Assembly: GCA_019237515.1 (NCBI GenBank)
Contig: JAFAGX010000099.1
Span: 1 to 10,942, forward strand
Source: Acidobacteriaceae bacterium
Lineage (GTDB): Bacteria; Acidobacteriota; Terriglobia; Terriglobales; SbA1
Reading direction: 5' to 3'
Length of the DNA stretch: 10,942 nt
The notes beneath the pieces were generated by a model, which was not told the origin of the DNA, made no database searches, and saw only the letters and a list, made by a program, of their open reading frames with translations. A program made the translations under genes and the position numbers. How positions within the stretch are numbered: position 1 is the first letter of the stretch; every line of letters begins with the position of its first letter. Below are positions 1-7,429 of this stretch, in pieces.

Positions 1-351
1 TGAGTGATGCGGAATCTCCTGATCGAAGCTGAGGCCGGTGAACCAACGCCACGCCAGGTGCATGCGCAACTCTTCCACCAGCTTGCGCTCGATCGTGATG
101 CCGTAGAGATAGCCGATCAGCAGAATGCGCAGCAACAACTCGGGATCAATCGAGGGCCGCCCCGTCTCACTGTAGCTGTCTTTCAACTGCTTTCGCACAA
201 ACTCAAAACTGACGTGCTTGTCGATCAGCCGCAGCAAATGGTTTTCGGGAATGTGATCGTCCAGGCGGAAATAATAGAACAAAGCTTCTGAGCGGGCGTG
301 GTGCCCCATCATGATCAGCAGGCCTCCGAGGATCGAAATCCAGCGCAGCAT
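1..351 (-). CDS. IS1182-type transposase, N-terminal part (runs off left edge)
   Basis: This encodes the N-terminal region (DUF772-like) of a DDE transposase that would move the insertion sequence. The visible 117 codons include LFYYFRLDDHIPENHLLRLID, SYSETGRPSIDPELLLRILL, GYLYGITIERKLVEELRMHL and WRWFTGLSFDQEIPHHS (each quoted in part), which is the conserved opening of IS1182-type transposases. The catalytic DDE residues lie further on and are outside the window. An in-frame TAG lies four codons before the ATG at 351, so translation starts at 351 or at one of the paired ATGs at 312 and 309. Family members usually begin at the equivalent of 312 (MMG...), so the first 13 residues may not be translated. 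The visible part shows no frameshift; whether the full gene is intact cannot be told here. Confidence 0.85.
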   Translation of the reverse strand, partial: MLRWISILGGLLIMMGHHARSEALFYYFRLDDHIPENHLLRLIDKHVSFEFVRKQLKDSYSETGRPSIDPELLLRILLIGYLYGITIERKLVEELRMHLAWRWFTGLSFDQEIPHHS

Positions 352-413
352 GTCGAGGTTCTAACACGCTTTCGCTAAATCTCACCTGCTAATCTCAGTG
401 ACTTTTTCAACAC
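1..413 (-). mobile_element. IS1182-type insertion sequence, one end (partial)
   Basis: This is the transposase-start end of an insertion sequence whose remainder lies beyond the left edge. The transposase N-terminus is clear. Just upstream of it, between about 400 and 415, is GACTTTTTCAACACC, whose complement GGTGTTGAAAAAGTC resembles the terminal sequences I associate with elements of this kind. I therefore place the outer boundary near 413. The other terminal repeat and any target-site duplication are outside the window, so the exact end is an estimate. The element sits about 30 bp beyond the stop codon of the DinB-like gene and does not interrupt it. Confidence 0.6.
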
Positions 414-444
414 CCACGCCTGATAGCGTCAATTGAGAATAGCG

Positions 445-1002
445 CTACTTGCGCGGGCGCGATTCGGGCGGAACGATATTGTTGAGCCGGTAATACACCA
501 CGAGCTGACCGTAGTGCTCACCGGAATGTTCGATGAATCCGTAAGCATAGTCGGAAATGCGTGTCTGATCATTGCTGTAGGGATCGACGACGACTTCGCT
601 CATACCGTTATCGCCTCTGGCTTCGATCGCCGCGGCACCGTCAGCGAACGATTTTTTCACGAACGTGACGACATCGGCCTTGGTTTTGTATTGCGAGCGC
701 GGGGGGTTTTCTCCGGCAGGAGGTTTTTCTCCACGCACGGCATTAGTGAAGTAATAGTTCACGCCAGCAACGTGCAAAAGATTTTCCGCGAAAGTGCGCT
801 CGGCGGGAGTAGCTTTGTAGTCGTATTTGTCTTCAGGAAAATCCTCGGCCATTGTGATGAGCTTGTGGCCGATGTCGTTCCAGGAGCCAAGCACAGCTTT
901 GGAAGGACTGGCTGCGGCCTTGGGCGGTTTTTCCTGCTGGGCGCGGCCGGAGACAGCGAAGGAAAAAACGAACAAAACAATGAGAGAAAGAATTTTTCGC
1001 AT
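445..1002 (-). CDS. Exported DinB-superfamily protein
   Basis: This is a 185-residue protein of the DinB/YfiT-like putative metalloenzyme superfamily. Residues 1-21 (MRKILSLIVLFVFSFAVSGRA) form a signal peptide with a likely cleavage after GRA, so the product should be exported. A short Pro/Ala/Lys-rich linker follows, then a helical DinB domain at about 35-175. Three histidines fit the usual metal triad: H77 in NLLHVAG, and H159 and H163 in FIEHSGEHYGQLVVYYR. The family includes thiol-dependent S-transferases and many uncharacterised members; no substrate can be read from the sequence. The reading frame stays open upstream to 1149, but I chose ATG 1002 because it begins the signal peptide and has GGGAG six bases before it. 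It is divergent from the MgtC-like gene, with 178 bp between the two starts. Confidence 0.82.
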   Translation of the reverse strand: MRKILSLIVLFVFSFAVSGRAQQEKPPKAAASPSKAVLGSWNDIGHKLITMAEDFPEDKYDYKATPAERTFAENLLHVAGVNYYFTNAVRGEKPPAGENPPRSQYKTKADVVTFVKKSFADGAAAIEARGDNGMSEVVVDPYSNDQTRISDYAYGFIEHSGEHYGQLVVYYRLNNIVPPESRPRK

Positions 1003-1180
1003 GACGCACTCCCGCAAAGACAATTTTGGTTGCGGAGGGAAAGATATCACAGAAAAACCGTGATTAGTGACAACGGGGTGAACCCGCCTGCTTCTGCTGT
1101 ACGCATGTGGAGGGACCCTGCAGCGCTGTATGATTTCTGGTCTCGGCAATCGTTACTGAAAGGAAAATGCAGGTTGCTCG

Positions 1181-1906
1181 ATGCTGCATGCCCACACCAA
1201 CTTCGTTCAGTTTACGCTGTTTATGCTCGAGTCGTTTGCCCTAGGGGCAGTGATCGGGGCTGAACGACAGTGGCGGAATCGCACTGCGGGTCTGCGCACG
1301 AATACGCTGGTCGCTGTAGGTGCAACCGGATTCGTCATGATCGGGCAAATGACCTCCGGCGGAGACTCGATAAGAATTGCAGCTCAGGTGGTCTCCGGCA
1401 TCGGATTTCTTGGCGCAGGCGTCATTCTTCGTGAGGGTTTGTCGATTCGAGGCTTGAACACTGCTGCAACCATGTGGTGTTCGGCGGCAGTCGGGGCACT
1501 TTGCGGCATGGGCTTTTCTAGGGAAGCGGCAGTCTTTGCCTTGTTTGTGCTTTTTGCAAACATTGCGCTGCGACCTGTAGCTCGTAAACTTGAGCGAACC
1601 GAAGTATCACTTCTGGCGGAGACCGGATCGGAGATGGAATATCTGTTCCGCTTCAGAGGGCGATCTAACGATGAAGCTCACCTGAGAAGTCTATTGGTCG
1701 GCATGACTGCTGGCACACCCCTCGTCTTGCGGGCACTTACAAGCGAGGATGTAGACCAAACAGGAATCGTGGAAGTCCGGGCTGAACTGCTGAGCTCAGG
1801 TCGGCAAGACGGTACCTTGGAGCAGTTTGTTAGTAGGTTGAGCTTGGAGCCCAGCGTAACAGCAGTCAGCTGGGAAGTGGTGCAGCGTGCCCGCGATTCA
1901 GAGTAG
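1181..1906 (+). CDS. MgtC/SapB-family membrane protein
   Basis: This 241-residue inner-membrane protein has the family's usual length and signatures. They are GAVIGAERQWRNRTAGLRTNT (about 22-42), a glycine-rich GIGFLGAGVI (73-82) and GLNTAATMWCSAAVGALCG (91-109). Hydrophobic stretches at about 8-27, 42-56, 68-83, 94-110 and 114-131 build the membrane part. Residues from about 145 onward form a soluble C-terminal domain, which is ACT-like in related proteins. MgtC proteins are linked to survival at low magnesium and to modulation of the F-type ATP synthase in pathogens; the role in environmental bacteria is unclear. ATG 1181 is the only sensible start in this frame. A GAAAGGAAAA purine run lies about 14 bases upstream, rather far for a ribosome binding site. 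The gene converges on the FGGY kinase gene with a 15-bp gap and does not belong to that operon. Confidence 0.9.
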   Translation: MLHAHTNFVQFTLFMLESFALGAVIGAERQWRNRTAGLRTNTLVAVGATGFVMIGQMTSGGDSIRIAAQVVSGIGFLGAGVILREGLSIRGLNTAATMWCSAAVGALCGMGFSREAAVFALFVLFANIALRPVARKLERTEVSLLAETGSEMEYLFRFRGRSNDEAHLRSLLVGMTAGTPLVLRALTSEDVDQTGIVEVRAELLSSGRQDGTLEQFVSRLSLEPSVTAVSWEVVQRARDSE

Positions 1907-1921
1907 CGGAGCGCTCTTCCA

Positions 1922-3364
1922 CTAACAAGGTTTTCCTTGCGATGGATCCTTTGCGGAGAACTCCGCCACATACCGTGCATACACTTCGTTGTAGCGATTG
2001 TTGTATTTTGTCGACTCAAGATCGAAGGTTTTTGTGTTCGTCAAGTAGGTTCTGAAATCGATTGTGTTTGTCAGCAGCGCCGCTCCCATGGCTGATGCAG
2101 ATTCCAGTTTCACTGCATGAACGGGCTTGCCAAGAATATCTGTGAGGATCTGCAGCTCCGGTATGTTTTGTGTAATCCATCCAGTAGTTCGGACCGAGGT
2201 GATTGGTCTGTCTTCGAACGCCTCGATGCACCGACGGATCTCAAATGACATGCCCTCAATCAAAGCGCGAGCAATGTGTGCCGGTCCATGAGCGCACGTT
2301 AATCCGATGAGCGCAGCCTTTAAACGCGGATTCCATATCACGCCTTGTTCACCGCCAGCTAGATATGGAGCGAAAAGAAGCCCTTCGGCGCCGGCACTAA
2401 TCTCGTAAGCGGAATGCCAGAAAGAGCGCCGGTTGTTGTTGTTGACAGCAAAGAGATTTTGCGCCCATTCGCGCGCTGATCCGCTAGCCAATAGATCTGC
2501 CTCACGCCCGTAACTGCGCTCACCTACAAGTGGAGTTACAAGGTAGCGACCGTATGCATCCCAATGAGGTTGGGAATCGCATTTGATGATGACCGTACTC
2601 GAACCCGTCACAATGTGCACTGTATCTTTTTGTGGTGCATTCCCGCTGAGTGCATAAACCCCGGCGACAGAATCGGCGCAGCCGACAAAAACAGGAATCC
2701 CGGGTGCGCAACTCACCATCTTGCTGCCCGCTGTGCTGAGCGGCGCCGAACACAAGGAACTCATAATAGAAGGAAGTTGTTCGACTGGAATTTTCCAAAA
2801 GCTGCAAAGCTCGGCGTCCCAGGATTTCGATTTCAGGTTGTACAAACCATAGCCAGAAGCAGTCGATGGGTCGGTAGCAAATACTCCAGTCAGGGCGAGA
2901 AATAAAAAGTCTTTGGCCGACAAAAACCTGCTGGGCCGCAGCGCGCAGTGAAAACCAAACATAGGAGCTAGATAGCGGCCGTCCATGATGACACCAGTCC
3001 GGCGATAGATGTCTTCACGAAGTTCTTTGTTGACTCGCTCACTTGTCCAGCTATCTGCGCGACTGTCCTGCCATGTGATCGCACGGCCACACGGCTTTGT
3101 TCCGTTCAGCACAACAAGCGTGGGCATCTGTCCGGTAATGCCGATGGCCTCGACTCGCAATTTGCCGCGGGAGTGGACCTTCGATGCAGCGCGTGACAGC
3201 GCTTTGAGCCAGTCTGCACATCTCTGTTCAGCTTGGCCTTCGCAATTCGTGATCGTTTCGTAGGGCTCACGCGCACTGGCAACCGTTCGGCCTTCCGGGG
3301 AAACGGCCATCAGTTTGAGCGCGGATGTTCCGAGGTCAATCCCAAGTACGCAACTCCGGTTCAC
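1922..3364 (-). CDS. FGGY-family carbohydrate kinase (xylulokinase-like)
   Basis: This predicted cytosolic ATP-dependent kinase of a sugar or polyol has 480 residues, close to xylulokinases. The N-terminal FGGY domain opens with GIDLGTSALKL (8-18), the phosphate loop. ITGQM (77-81 region) and WQDSRA (98-103) line the sugar site. The likely catalytic base is D231 in VGCADSVAGV. TGSST (253-257), PYLAGGEQG (333-341) and EGMSFEIRRCIEAF (370-383) are in the C-terminal domain, followed by ESASAMGAAL (421-430). Two sites depart from xylulokinase: the His after GQM is Pro, and the usual GGG-A/S-S segment before xxWxQIxAD reads TTGWITQNIPELQILTD. The substrate is therefore probably not xylulose. The start is GTG 3364 with AAGGA six bases before it. 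It is the last gene of the five-gene operon, 39 bp after the aminotransferase. Confidence 0.88.
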   Translation of the reverse strand: MNRSCVLGIDLGTSALKLMAVSPEGRTVASAREPYETITNCEGQAEQRCADWLKALSRAASKVHSRGKLRVEAIGITGQMPTLVVLNGTKPCGRAITWQDSRADSWTSERVNKELREDIYRRTGVIMDGRYLAPMFGFHCALRPSRFLSAKDFLFLALTGVFATDPSTASGYGLYNLKSKSWDAELCSFWKIPVEQLPSIMSSLCSAPLSTAGSKMVSCAPGIPVFVGCADSVAGVYALSGNAPQKDTVHIVTGSSTVIIKCDSQPHWDAYGRYLVTPLVGERSYGREADLLASGSAREWAQNLFAVNNNNRRSFWHSAYEISAGAEGLLFAPYLAGGEQGVIWNPRLKAALIGLTCAHGPAHIARALIEGMSFEIRRCIEAFEDRPITSVRTTGWITQNIPELQILTDILGKPVHAVKLESASAMGAALLTNTIDFRTYLTNTKTFDLESTKYNNRYNEVYARYVAEFSAKDPSQGKPC

Positions 3365-3403
3365 GTTTGTCCTTAGATGTATAGTCGTCGACTGACAGCA
3401 AAC

Positions 3404-4798
3404 CTAGCTCACCCTGCGCCGCATTGCTGGGATTGCTCGATCTACTGCTTCCAGCGTGAGTTCGATGTCCTGTTCCGTGTGCGCAAAGGAAACAAACAAA
3501 TTTTCAAACGCATCAGGATGGAAAAGCACACCTTGTCTCATCATTTCTTCCCACCAGATGCGGAAGAGATCTTTACGCGCATGATGAACGGCGTCGCGGT
3601 AATTACGGATATGAGAGTCGGTGAACCAAACCTGAAAAACCGGCCCAAGCCCAACGACTTCGTTCGGAAAGCCCGCGGCCAGGAGGCGCTCACTAATACC
3701 TCGCATGAGGGCTTCACTCCTGTGGAACAATTGTTGGTAAATCCCGGGCTGCGCTAGGAAATCGAGGGTAGCATTAGCTGCGCTTACCGCGATGCCGTTG
3801 CCACTATATGTTCCAGCCATTGAGACAACACCGTCAGCCACCAGTTGCATGATTTCCTTCTTGCCGCCGACTGCAGCCACGGGAAATCCGCCGCCAAATC
3901 CTTTCGCCATGACGGTTAAATCAGGAATAATGCCGTAATGCTGCTGTGCTCCTCCGAGGAAGATGCGGAATCCGGTAATTACTTCATCAAAGACAAGCAC
4001 GATGCCACTTTGCCGAGTCAATTCACGCATCAGCTCCAGATAACCGGGCTCCGGCAGAATACAACCTGTGTTGCACATAATCGGTTCGGTTATAACCGCC
4101 GCAATCTGATCTCCCTGCGCTCTAATTGTCCGCTCCAACATCTCGCTGTCATTCCATTGCAGGATGATGAGCGAAGCGTCGAGTCCTTCCGGCATTCCCG
4201 GTCCTTGGGGGACAGGAATCGGCTGCAACGCAGACCCTGCCTGCTCAATCGGAGGATGCTTGCTCCAATACACGCTATCCGAAAAACCGTGATACATCCC
4301 TTCAAAACGGACTACTTTGTTGCGTCCGGTAAATGTGCGCGCTAGCCGAAGGGCGTACAGAACTGCTTCGGTGCCAGTATTTGCCAAATGCACCTGCTCG
4401 ACGCTGGGCACTGCGTTGATAATTTTCTGCGCGAGAGCGATCTCATCGGCAACAGGCAAAGCGAAAACTGTACCCCGCTTCATAATGAAATCAATGACCG
4501 CCTGAGTTACGGACTCAGGCCGATGGCCGAGCAGCATTGGTCCCAATCCAAGTAAGTAGTCGATGAACTCGTTGCCATCCACATCAAACAGCCGGGATCC
4601 TTTTCCATGCTGGACGAACAAAGGATAGGGAGACCAGCCCGAGCGGGGCATGCGAGCGGTGCTATTGACACCACTAGCTATCACCTCTTCGGCCTGCGCG
4701 AACAGACGCTCTGACTGTGTCGTGCCCTTCACAACCTGAGTTGCTGATTGTTCTTTCAATTGGTTCTTCCCGTTGGACCGGATTTTCTCATGCGTCAT
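3404..4798 (-). CDS. Class III PLP aminotransferase, glutamate-1-semialdehyde aminomutase-like
   Basis: This is a 464-residue fold-type I PLP enzyme. Landmarks are SERLFAQAEEVIASGVNSTAR (29-49), NTGTEAVLYALRLAR (140-154, PLP phosphate), FEGMYHG (165-171), DEVITGFR (271-278, with D271 for the pyridine nitrogen) and MAKGFGGGFPVAAVGG, with K299 as the Schiff-base lysine. Overall it looks like glutamate-1-semialdehyde 2,1-aminomutase, but the region after the lysine reads GTYSGNG rather than the aminomutase's GTLSGNP. It also sits in a catabolic-looking operon, so I favour a transaminase or aminomutase acting on the operon's substrate over haem synthesis. ATG 4798 overlaps the permease stop codon by 11 bp (ATGACGCATGA) and has no clear ribosome binding site, which suggests translational coupling. 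The frame is open upstream to 4930, but that stretch codes for the permease C-terminus. The first ~28 residues are a polar extension. Confidence 0.88.
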   Translation of the reverse strand: MTHEKIRSNGKNQLKEQSATQVVKGTTQSERLFAQAEEVIASGVNSTARMPRSGWSPYPLFVQHGKGSRLFDVDGNEFIDYLLGLGPMLLGHRPESVTQAVIDFIMKRGTVFALPVADEIALAQKIINAVPSVEQVHLANTGTEAVLYALRLARTFTGRNKVVRFEGMYHGFSDSVYWSKHPPIEQAGSALQPIPVPQGPGMPEGLDASLIILQWNDSEMLERTIRAQGDQIAAVITEPIMCNTGCILPEPGYLELMRELTRQSGIVLVFDEVITGFRIFLGGAQQHYGIIPDLTVMAKGFGGGFPVAAVGGKKEIMQLVADGVVSMAGTYSGNGIAVSAANATLDFLAQPGIYQQLFHRSEALMRGISERLLAAGFPNEVVGLGPVFQVWFTDSHIRNYRDAVHHARKDLFRIWWEEMMRQGVLFHPDAFENLFVSFAHTEQDIELTLEAVDRAIPAMRRRVS

Positions 4799-6233
4799 AA
4801 TCGGGCGATGCAATTTGCCGCGATGCCGCGAGAAATGGGACTTTGCCGATCCAGTGGATCGCAATGGCAATCGGCAGGGCCAAAGCCGTAGCGCCGAGGC
4901 CCGCCCACAAAACCGCAGGCGAGACCGCACGGCTCACAACCGCTTCTACCACAACCGCAAGCAGGCAACCTGCGCCAAATGCCGGCAGCAGTCCTCCGAG
5001 AACAAAGTTACCGGGATTGTGCAGCAAAACATGCCGATACTGCCAGACCGCGGCAACTGCTGTGAGTGCATAAAAAAGAGAAGCAATGATACCGAGCGCT
5101 CCGGCGATGTTTGAGAGCACCTCGCGAGTGCCTCCTGCCTCGAACACGGTCAGCCCGAGGAACACGAGGTTCAAGGCGCCCATGAACAAAGTTACTGCCC
5201 ATGGGCTGCCGCTCTTGGGATGAACCATTCTGAAAAATGCAGGCATCACCCGATCCTCAGCCATTGCCAACCCAAGCCTGGACGATGAAACGATGGCCAC
5301 CTGCAAACATGCCACTGTACCGAGCAAAACCACCAGGCTCATCAACATTGAGCCTCGCCGTGGCCACAGCCGGGCGGCAATAACCGCCAGCGCATTGCCC
5401 GCTGAACCTTGCAGTTCCGCGCGCGGAAGGATCGCTTGGTAGGCGAAGGTAATAGAGCAGTACACAAAGAGCAAAATGATGACGCTTGCAATGGCTGCAC
5501 GGCCTGGATTGGATTCCTTGTTTGAAGTCTCTTCGTTCACGTAAATCGCGGCGTCCCAGCCCGAATACATGAACACAGCGATCAGCATCCCCGCCACAAA
5601 CCCCTTCATGCCCCCTGCTGCCGAGAAGCTAAACCAAGCGGGTGTCACCGGCGTGGCGGTCTGATGCAAGAGTAATGCTCTTATCCCCAGCGAGACGAAG
5701 GTAAAGAGAACTGCGTACTCGAGGATTGCTAACGCCCGCTGAAAGCGTGCGGCGAGTTCAATCTTTCCAAGTAGCAGGATTGTGACCAGCACATTCCAAA
5801 GGCTGCCCACAGCCACGACTGCCAGCTTGTTATTCGCCAAGCGTGGCACCAGCAACTGTAACGTATAGGTTCCTGCAGGGACGGTAGTACTCGTCGTACC
5901 GAGAGTGTAATAGAGCAGAATCATCCATCCCGCGACGAACCCCAAATAAGGATGTAGAGCCTTGGAGACCCACGTATAAGTTGCCCCGGAGCTCTGGTCC
6001 CAGCGGTTCAAACGCTGATAACCCAAGGCGATGCCGAGCATGGGTACAAACGCGCAAATGATCGGCAGCATGGCGGTGTAGTTGACTGCGATCACAAGGG
6101 CGGGCAGCGCCACTGCCATCGTCTGCGCGGGAGCAGAACTGGCCAAGCCCAGGACGATACCGTCAATCACAGAAAGCGCGTTCGCCTTCAGATGTCCGGC
6201 GCTCTCGTGTTTGGTCACAGAACTTGCGTGCAT
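4788..6233 (-). CDS. APC-family amino acid permease
   Basis: This 481-residue polytopic inner-membrane transporter of the amino acid-polyamine-organocation superfamily has about 12 hydrophobic segments. Recognisable features are the first helix with its glycine-containing break (IDGIVLGLASSAPAQ, 23-37), GATYTWVSKALHPYLGFVAGW (83-103), the helix 6 segment FMYSGWDAAIYVNEETSN (221-238), whose counterpart in APC proteins helps form the substrate site, and SSSRLGLAMAEDRVMP (316-331). It should import an amino acid or related amine by proton or sodium coupling; the exact substrate cannot be read. I chose ATG 6233 because it gives a normal short polar N-terminus and starts after the racemase-like gene ends (55 bp gap). 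The frame remains open upstream into that gene, and a GTG lies 11 codons earlier. No strong ribosome binding site is visible before 6233. Its 3' end overlaps the aminotransferase start. Confidence 0.9.
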   Translation of the reverse strand: MHASSVTKHESAGHLKANALSVIDGIVLGLASSAPAQTMAVALPALVIAVNYTAMLPIICAFVPMLGIALGYQRLNRWDQSSGATYTWVSKALHPYLGFVAGWMILLYYTLGTTSTTVPAGTYTLQLLVPRLANNKLAVVAVGSLWNVLVTILLLGKIELAARFQRALAILEYAVLFTFVSLGIRALLLHQTATPVTPAWFSFSAAGGMKGFVAGMLIAVFMYSGWDAAIYVNEETSNKESNPGRAAIASVIILLFVYCSITFAYQAILPRAELQGSAGNALAVIAARLWPRRGSMLMSLVVLLGTVACLQVAIVSSSRLGLAMAEDRVMPAFFRMVHPKSGSPWAVTLFMGALNLVFLGLTVFEAGGTREVLSNIAGALGIIASLFYALTAVAAVWQYRHVLLHNPGNFVLGGLLPAFGAGCLLAVVVEAVVSRAVSPAVLWAGLGATALALPIAIAIHWIGKVPFLAASRQIASPDYDA

Positions 6234-6288
6234 ATTGGCGAATGATTCAATCCAGCGAATCCACACACATAAGCACAGACCTGACTGG

Positions 6289-7398
6289 TCAGGCAACCCA
6301 GCGCTCATGCCGAAATGTGAGCTCTTGAACTTTTTTCTCGCGGACGCTATAGCCAAGGCCTGGCGCTTCGCGTACGCGAATGGTTCCGTTGGGACTGACT
6401 TCCACTTCTGGCTCGATGATGTCTTCGTGCCAGTAGCGTTGACTGGCCGACACGTCTCCCGGCAGTACGAAGCCTGGCAGCGTGGCCATCGCAATGTTGT
6501 GAGCGCGGCCGATACCGGATTCCAGCATGCCCCCACACCATACGGGAATGGAAGCGCGAAAACATGTATCGTGGACTCGCTTCGCCTGGCTGTGTCCTCC
6601 GACCCGTCCTAGCTTGATATTAATGATCCGGCAAGCGCCAAGCTTGATGGCGGCTTCGGCGTGGGACGCGTTATGAATGCACTCGTCCAGACAAATCGGG
6701 GTTCGCAAATGAGCCTGCAATCGGGAATGCTGATAAATGTCATCCCACGCCAGCGGCTGCTCAATCATCATCAGATCATGCCCATCAAAAGCCTTTAAAG
6801 TTTCCAGATCTTCAAGCCGATACGCCGAGTTGGCATCAACCATCAGCTGGATTTTCGAATAACGCTCTCGAACCGCGGCAACAACCAGAATGTCTTTCCC
6901 AGGTTTTATCTTCAGTTTGATCCGCTGATAGCCCGCAAGGAGTTCGCTTTCGATCTTGGTGAGGAGTGTCGGGATACTGTCCTGAATTCCGATGGAGACG
7001 CCGCAGGGGATCTCGTCGCGAGTTCCGCCCAGCAACTTCGGCAGTGGCAGATTTTTCTGTTGCGCTTCGATATCCCAGATCGCGTTTTCGATGCCAGCTT
7101 TGGCCATTTCATGACCACGAATTGGCTGCAGCAAGTCGGCGATGTCTGCCGCGCGCTCGACATCTTTGCCGAGAACTGAAGGGACGATGAAATCCTTCAT
7201 CATGTGCCATGCGGTTTCTGTAGTTTCACTGTTGTAATAAGGATCTTCCGCGGCGGTTATCTCAGCCCACCCGTGAAGCCCGTCCACTCCGACGTCGACC
7301 AACAAAATCCGCCTGTCCCAGGTCACTTCCGAGCTGGTTTCAAAAGGCGCCTTGAGCCGCATTCTGAGCTCTCGCAGTTCGATATTCTCAATTCTCAT
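6289..7398 (-). CDS. N-succinylamino acid racemase / o-succinylbenzoate synthase-type enolase-superfamily enzyme
   Basis: This 369-residue enzyme of the NSAR/OSBS family abstracts an alpha proton from a carboxylate substrate using two lysines and one divalent metal ion. Residues 1-125 form the capping domain and about 126-325 the modified TIM barrel. All catalytic positions are present: the KLK pair K161/K163 in RIKLKIKPG, metal ligands D188 (MVDAN), E213 (MIEQPL) and D238 (CLDEC), and K262 in NIKLGRVGG. IPVWCGGMLESGIGRAHN and LPGDVSASQRYW are typical of the NSAR-type branch. ATG 7398 matches the family N-terminus (MRIENIELREL); the frame stays open to 7479, but that part overlaps the regulator gene. 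It starts 31 bp after the regulator stop, with no strong ribosome binding site. No menaquinone, succinyltransferase or desuccinylase gene is nearby, so racemisation or epimerisation of an N-acylated or related amino acid is an inference. Confidence 0.9.
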   Translation of the reverse strand: MRIENIELRELRMRLKAPFETSSEVTWDRRILLVDVGVDGLHGWAEITAAEDPYYNSETTETAWHMMKDFIVPSVLGKDVERAADIADLLQPIRGHEMAKAGIENAIWDIEAQQKNLPLPKLLGGTRDEIPCGVSIGIQDSIPTLLTKIESELLAGYQRIKLKIKPGKDILVVAAVRERYSKIQLMVDANSAYRLEDLETLKAFDGHDLMMIEQPLAWDDIYQHSRLQAHLRTPICLDECIHNASHAEAAIKLGACRIINIKLGRVGGHSQAKRVHDTCFRASIPVWCGGMLESGIGRAHNIAMATLPGFVLPGDVSASQRYWHEDIIEPEVEVSPNGTIRVREAPGLGYSVREKKVQELTFRHERWVA

Positions 7399-7429
7399 AA
7401 AGATTTTTACAGTCGCTTCGGCGGCAGGA

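Noticed and set aside
1003..1149. Upstream extension of the DinB-like frame (49 extra residues)
   Set aside because: The extension is Arg/Pro-rich with no family similarity, and would bury the signal peptide; ATG 1002 has a good ribosome binding site.
433..1263. Long plus-strand open frame of 276 codons antisense to the DinB-like gene
   Set aside because: It lies over a gene with a clear signal peptide, ribosome binding site and metal triad, and its own translation has no recognisable domain; it also runs into the MgtC gene.
1907..1921. Palindrome GAGCGCTC in the 15-bp gap between the MgtC-like and FGGY genes as a terminator
   Set aside because: It is only eight bases with no loop and no T-run, so it cannot be supported as a terminator for either gene.
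6289..7398. Calling the racemase-like gene menC (menaquinone synthesis)
   Set aside because: The family is shared by OSBS and NSAR enzymes; no men gene is nearby and the neighbours point to amino-compound metabolism, so the symbol is not justified.
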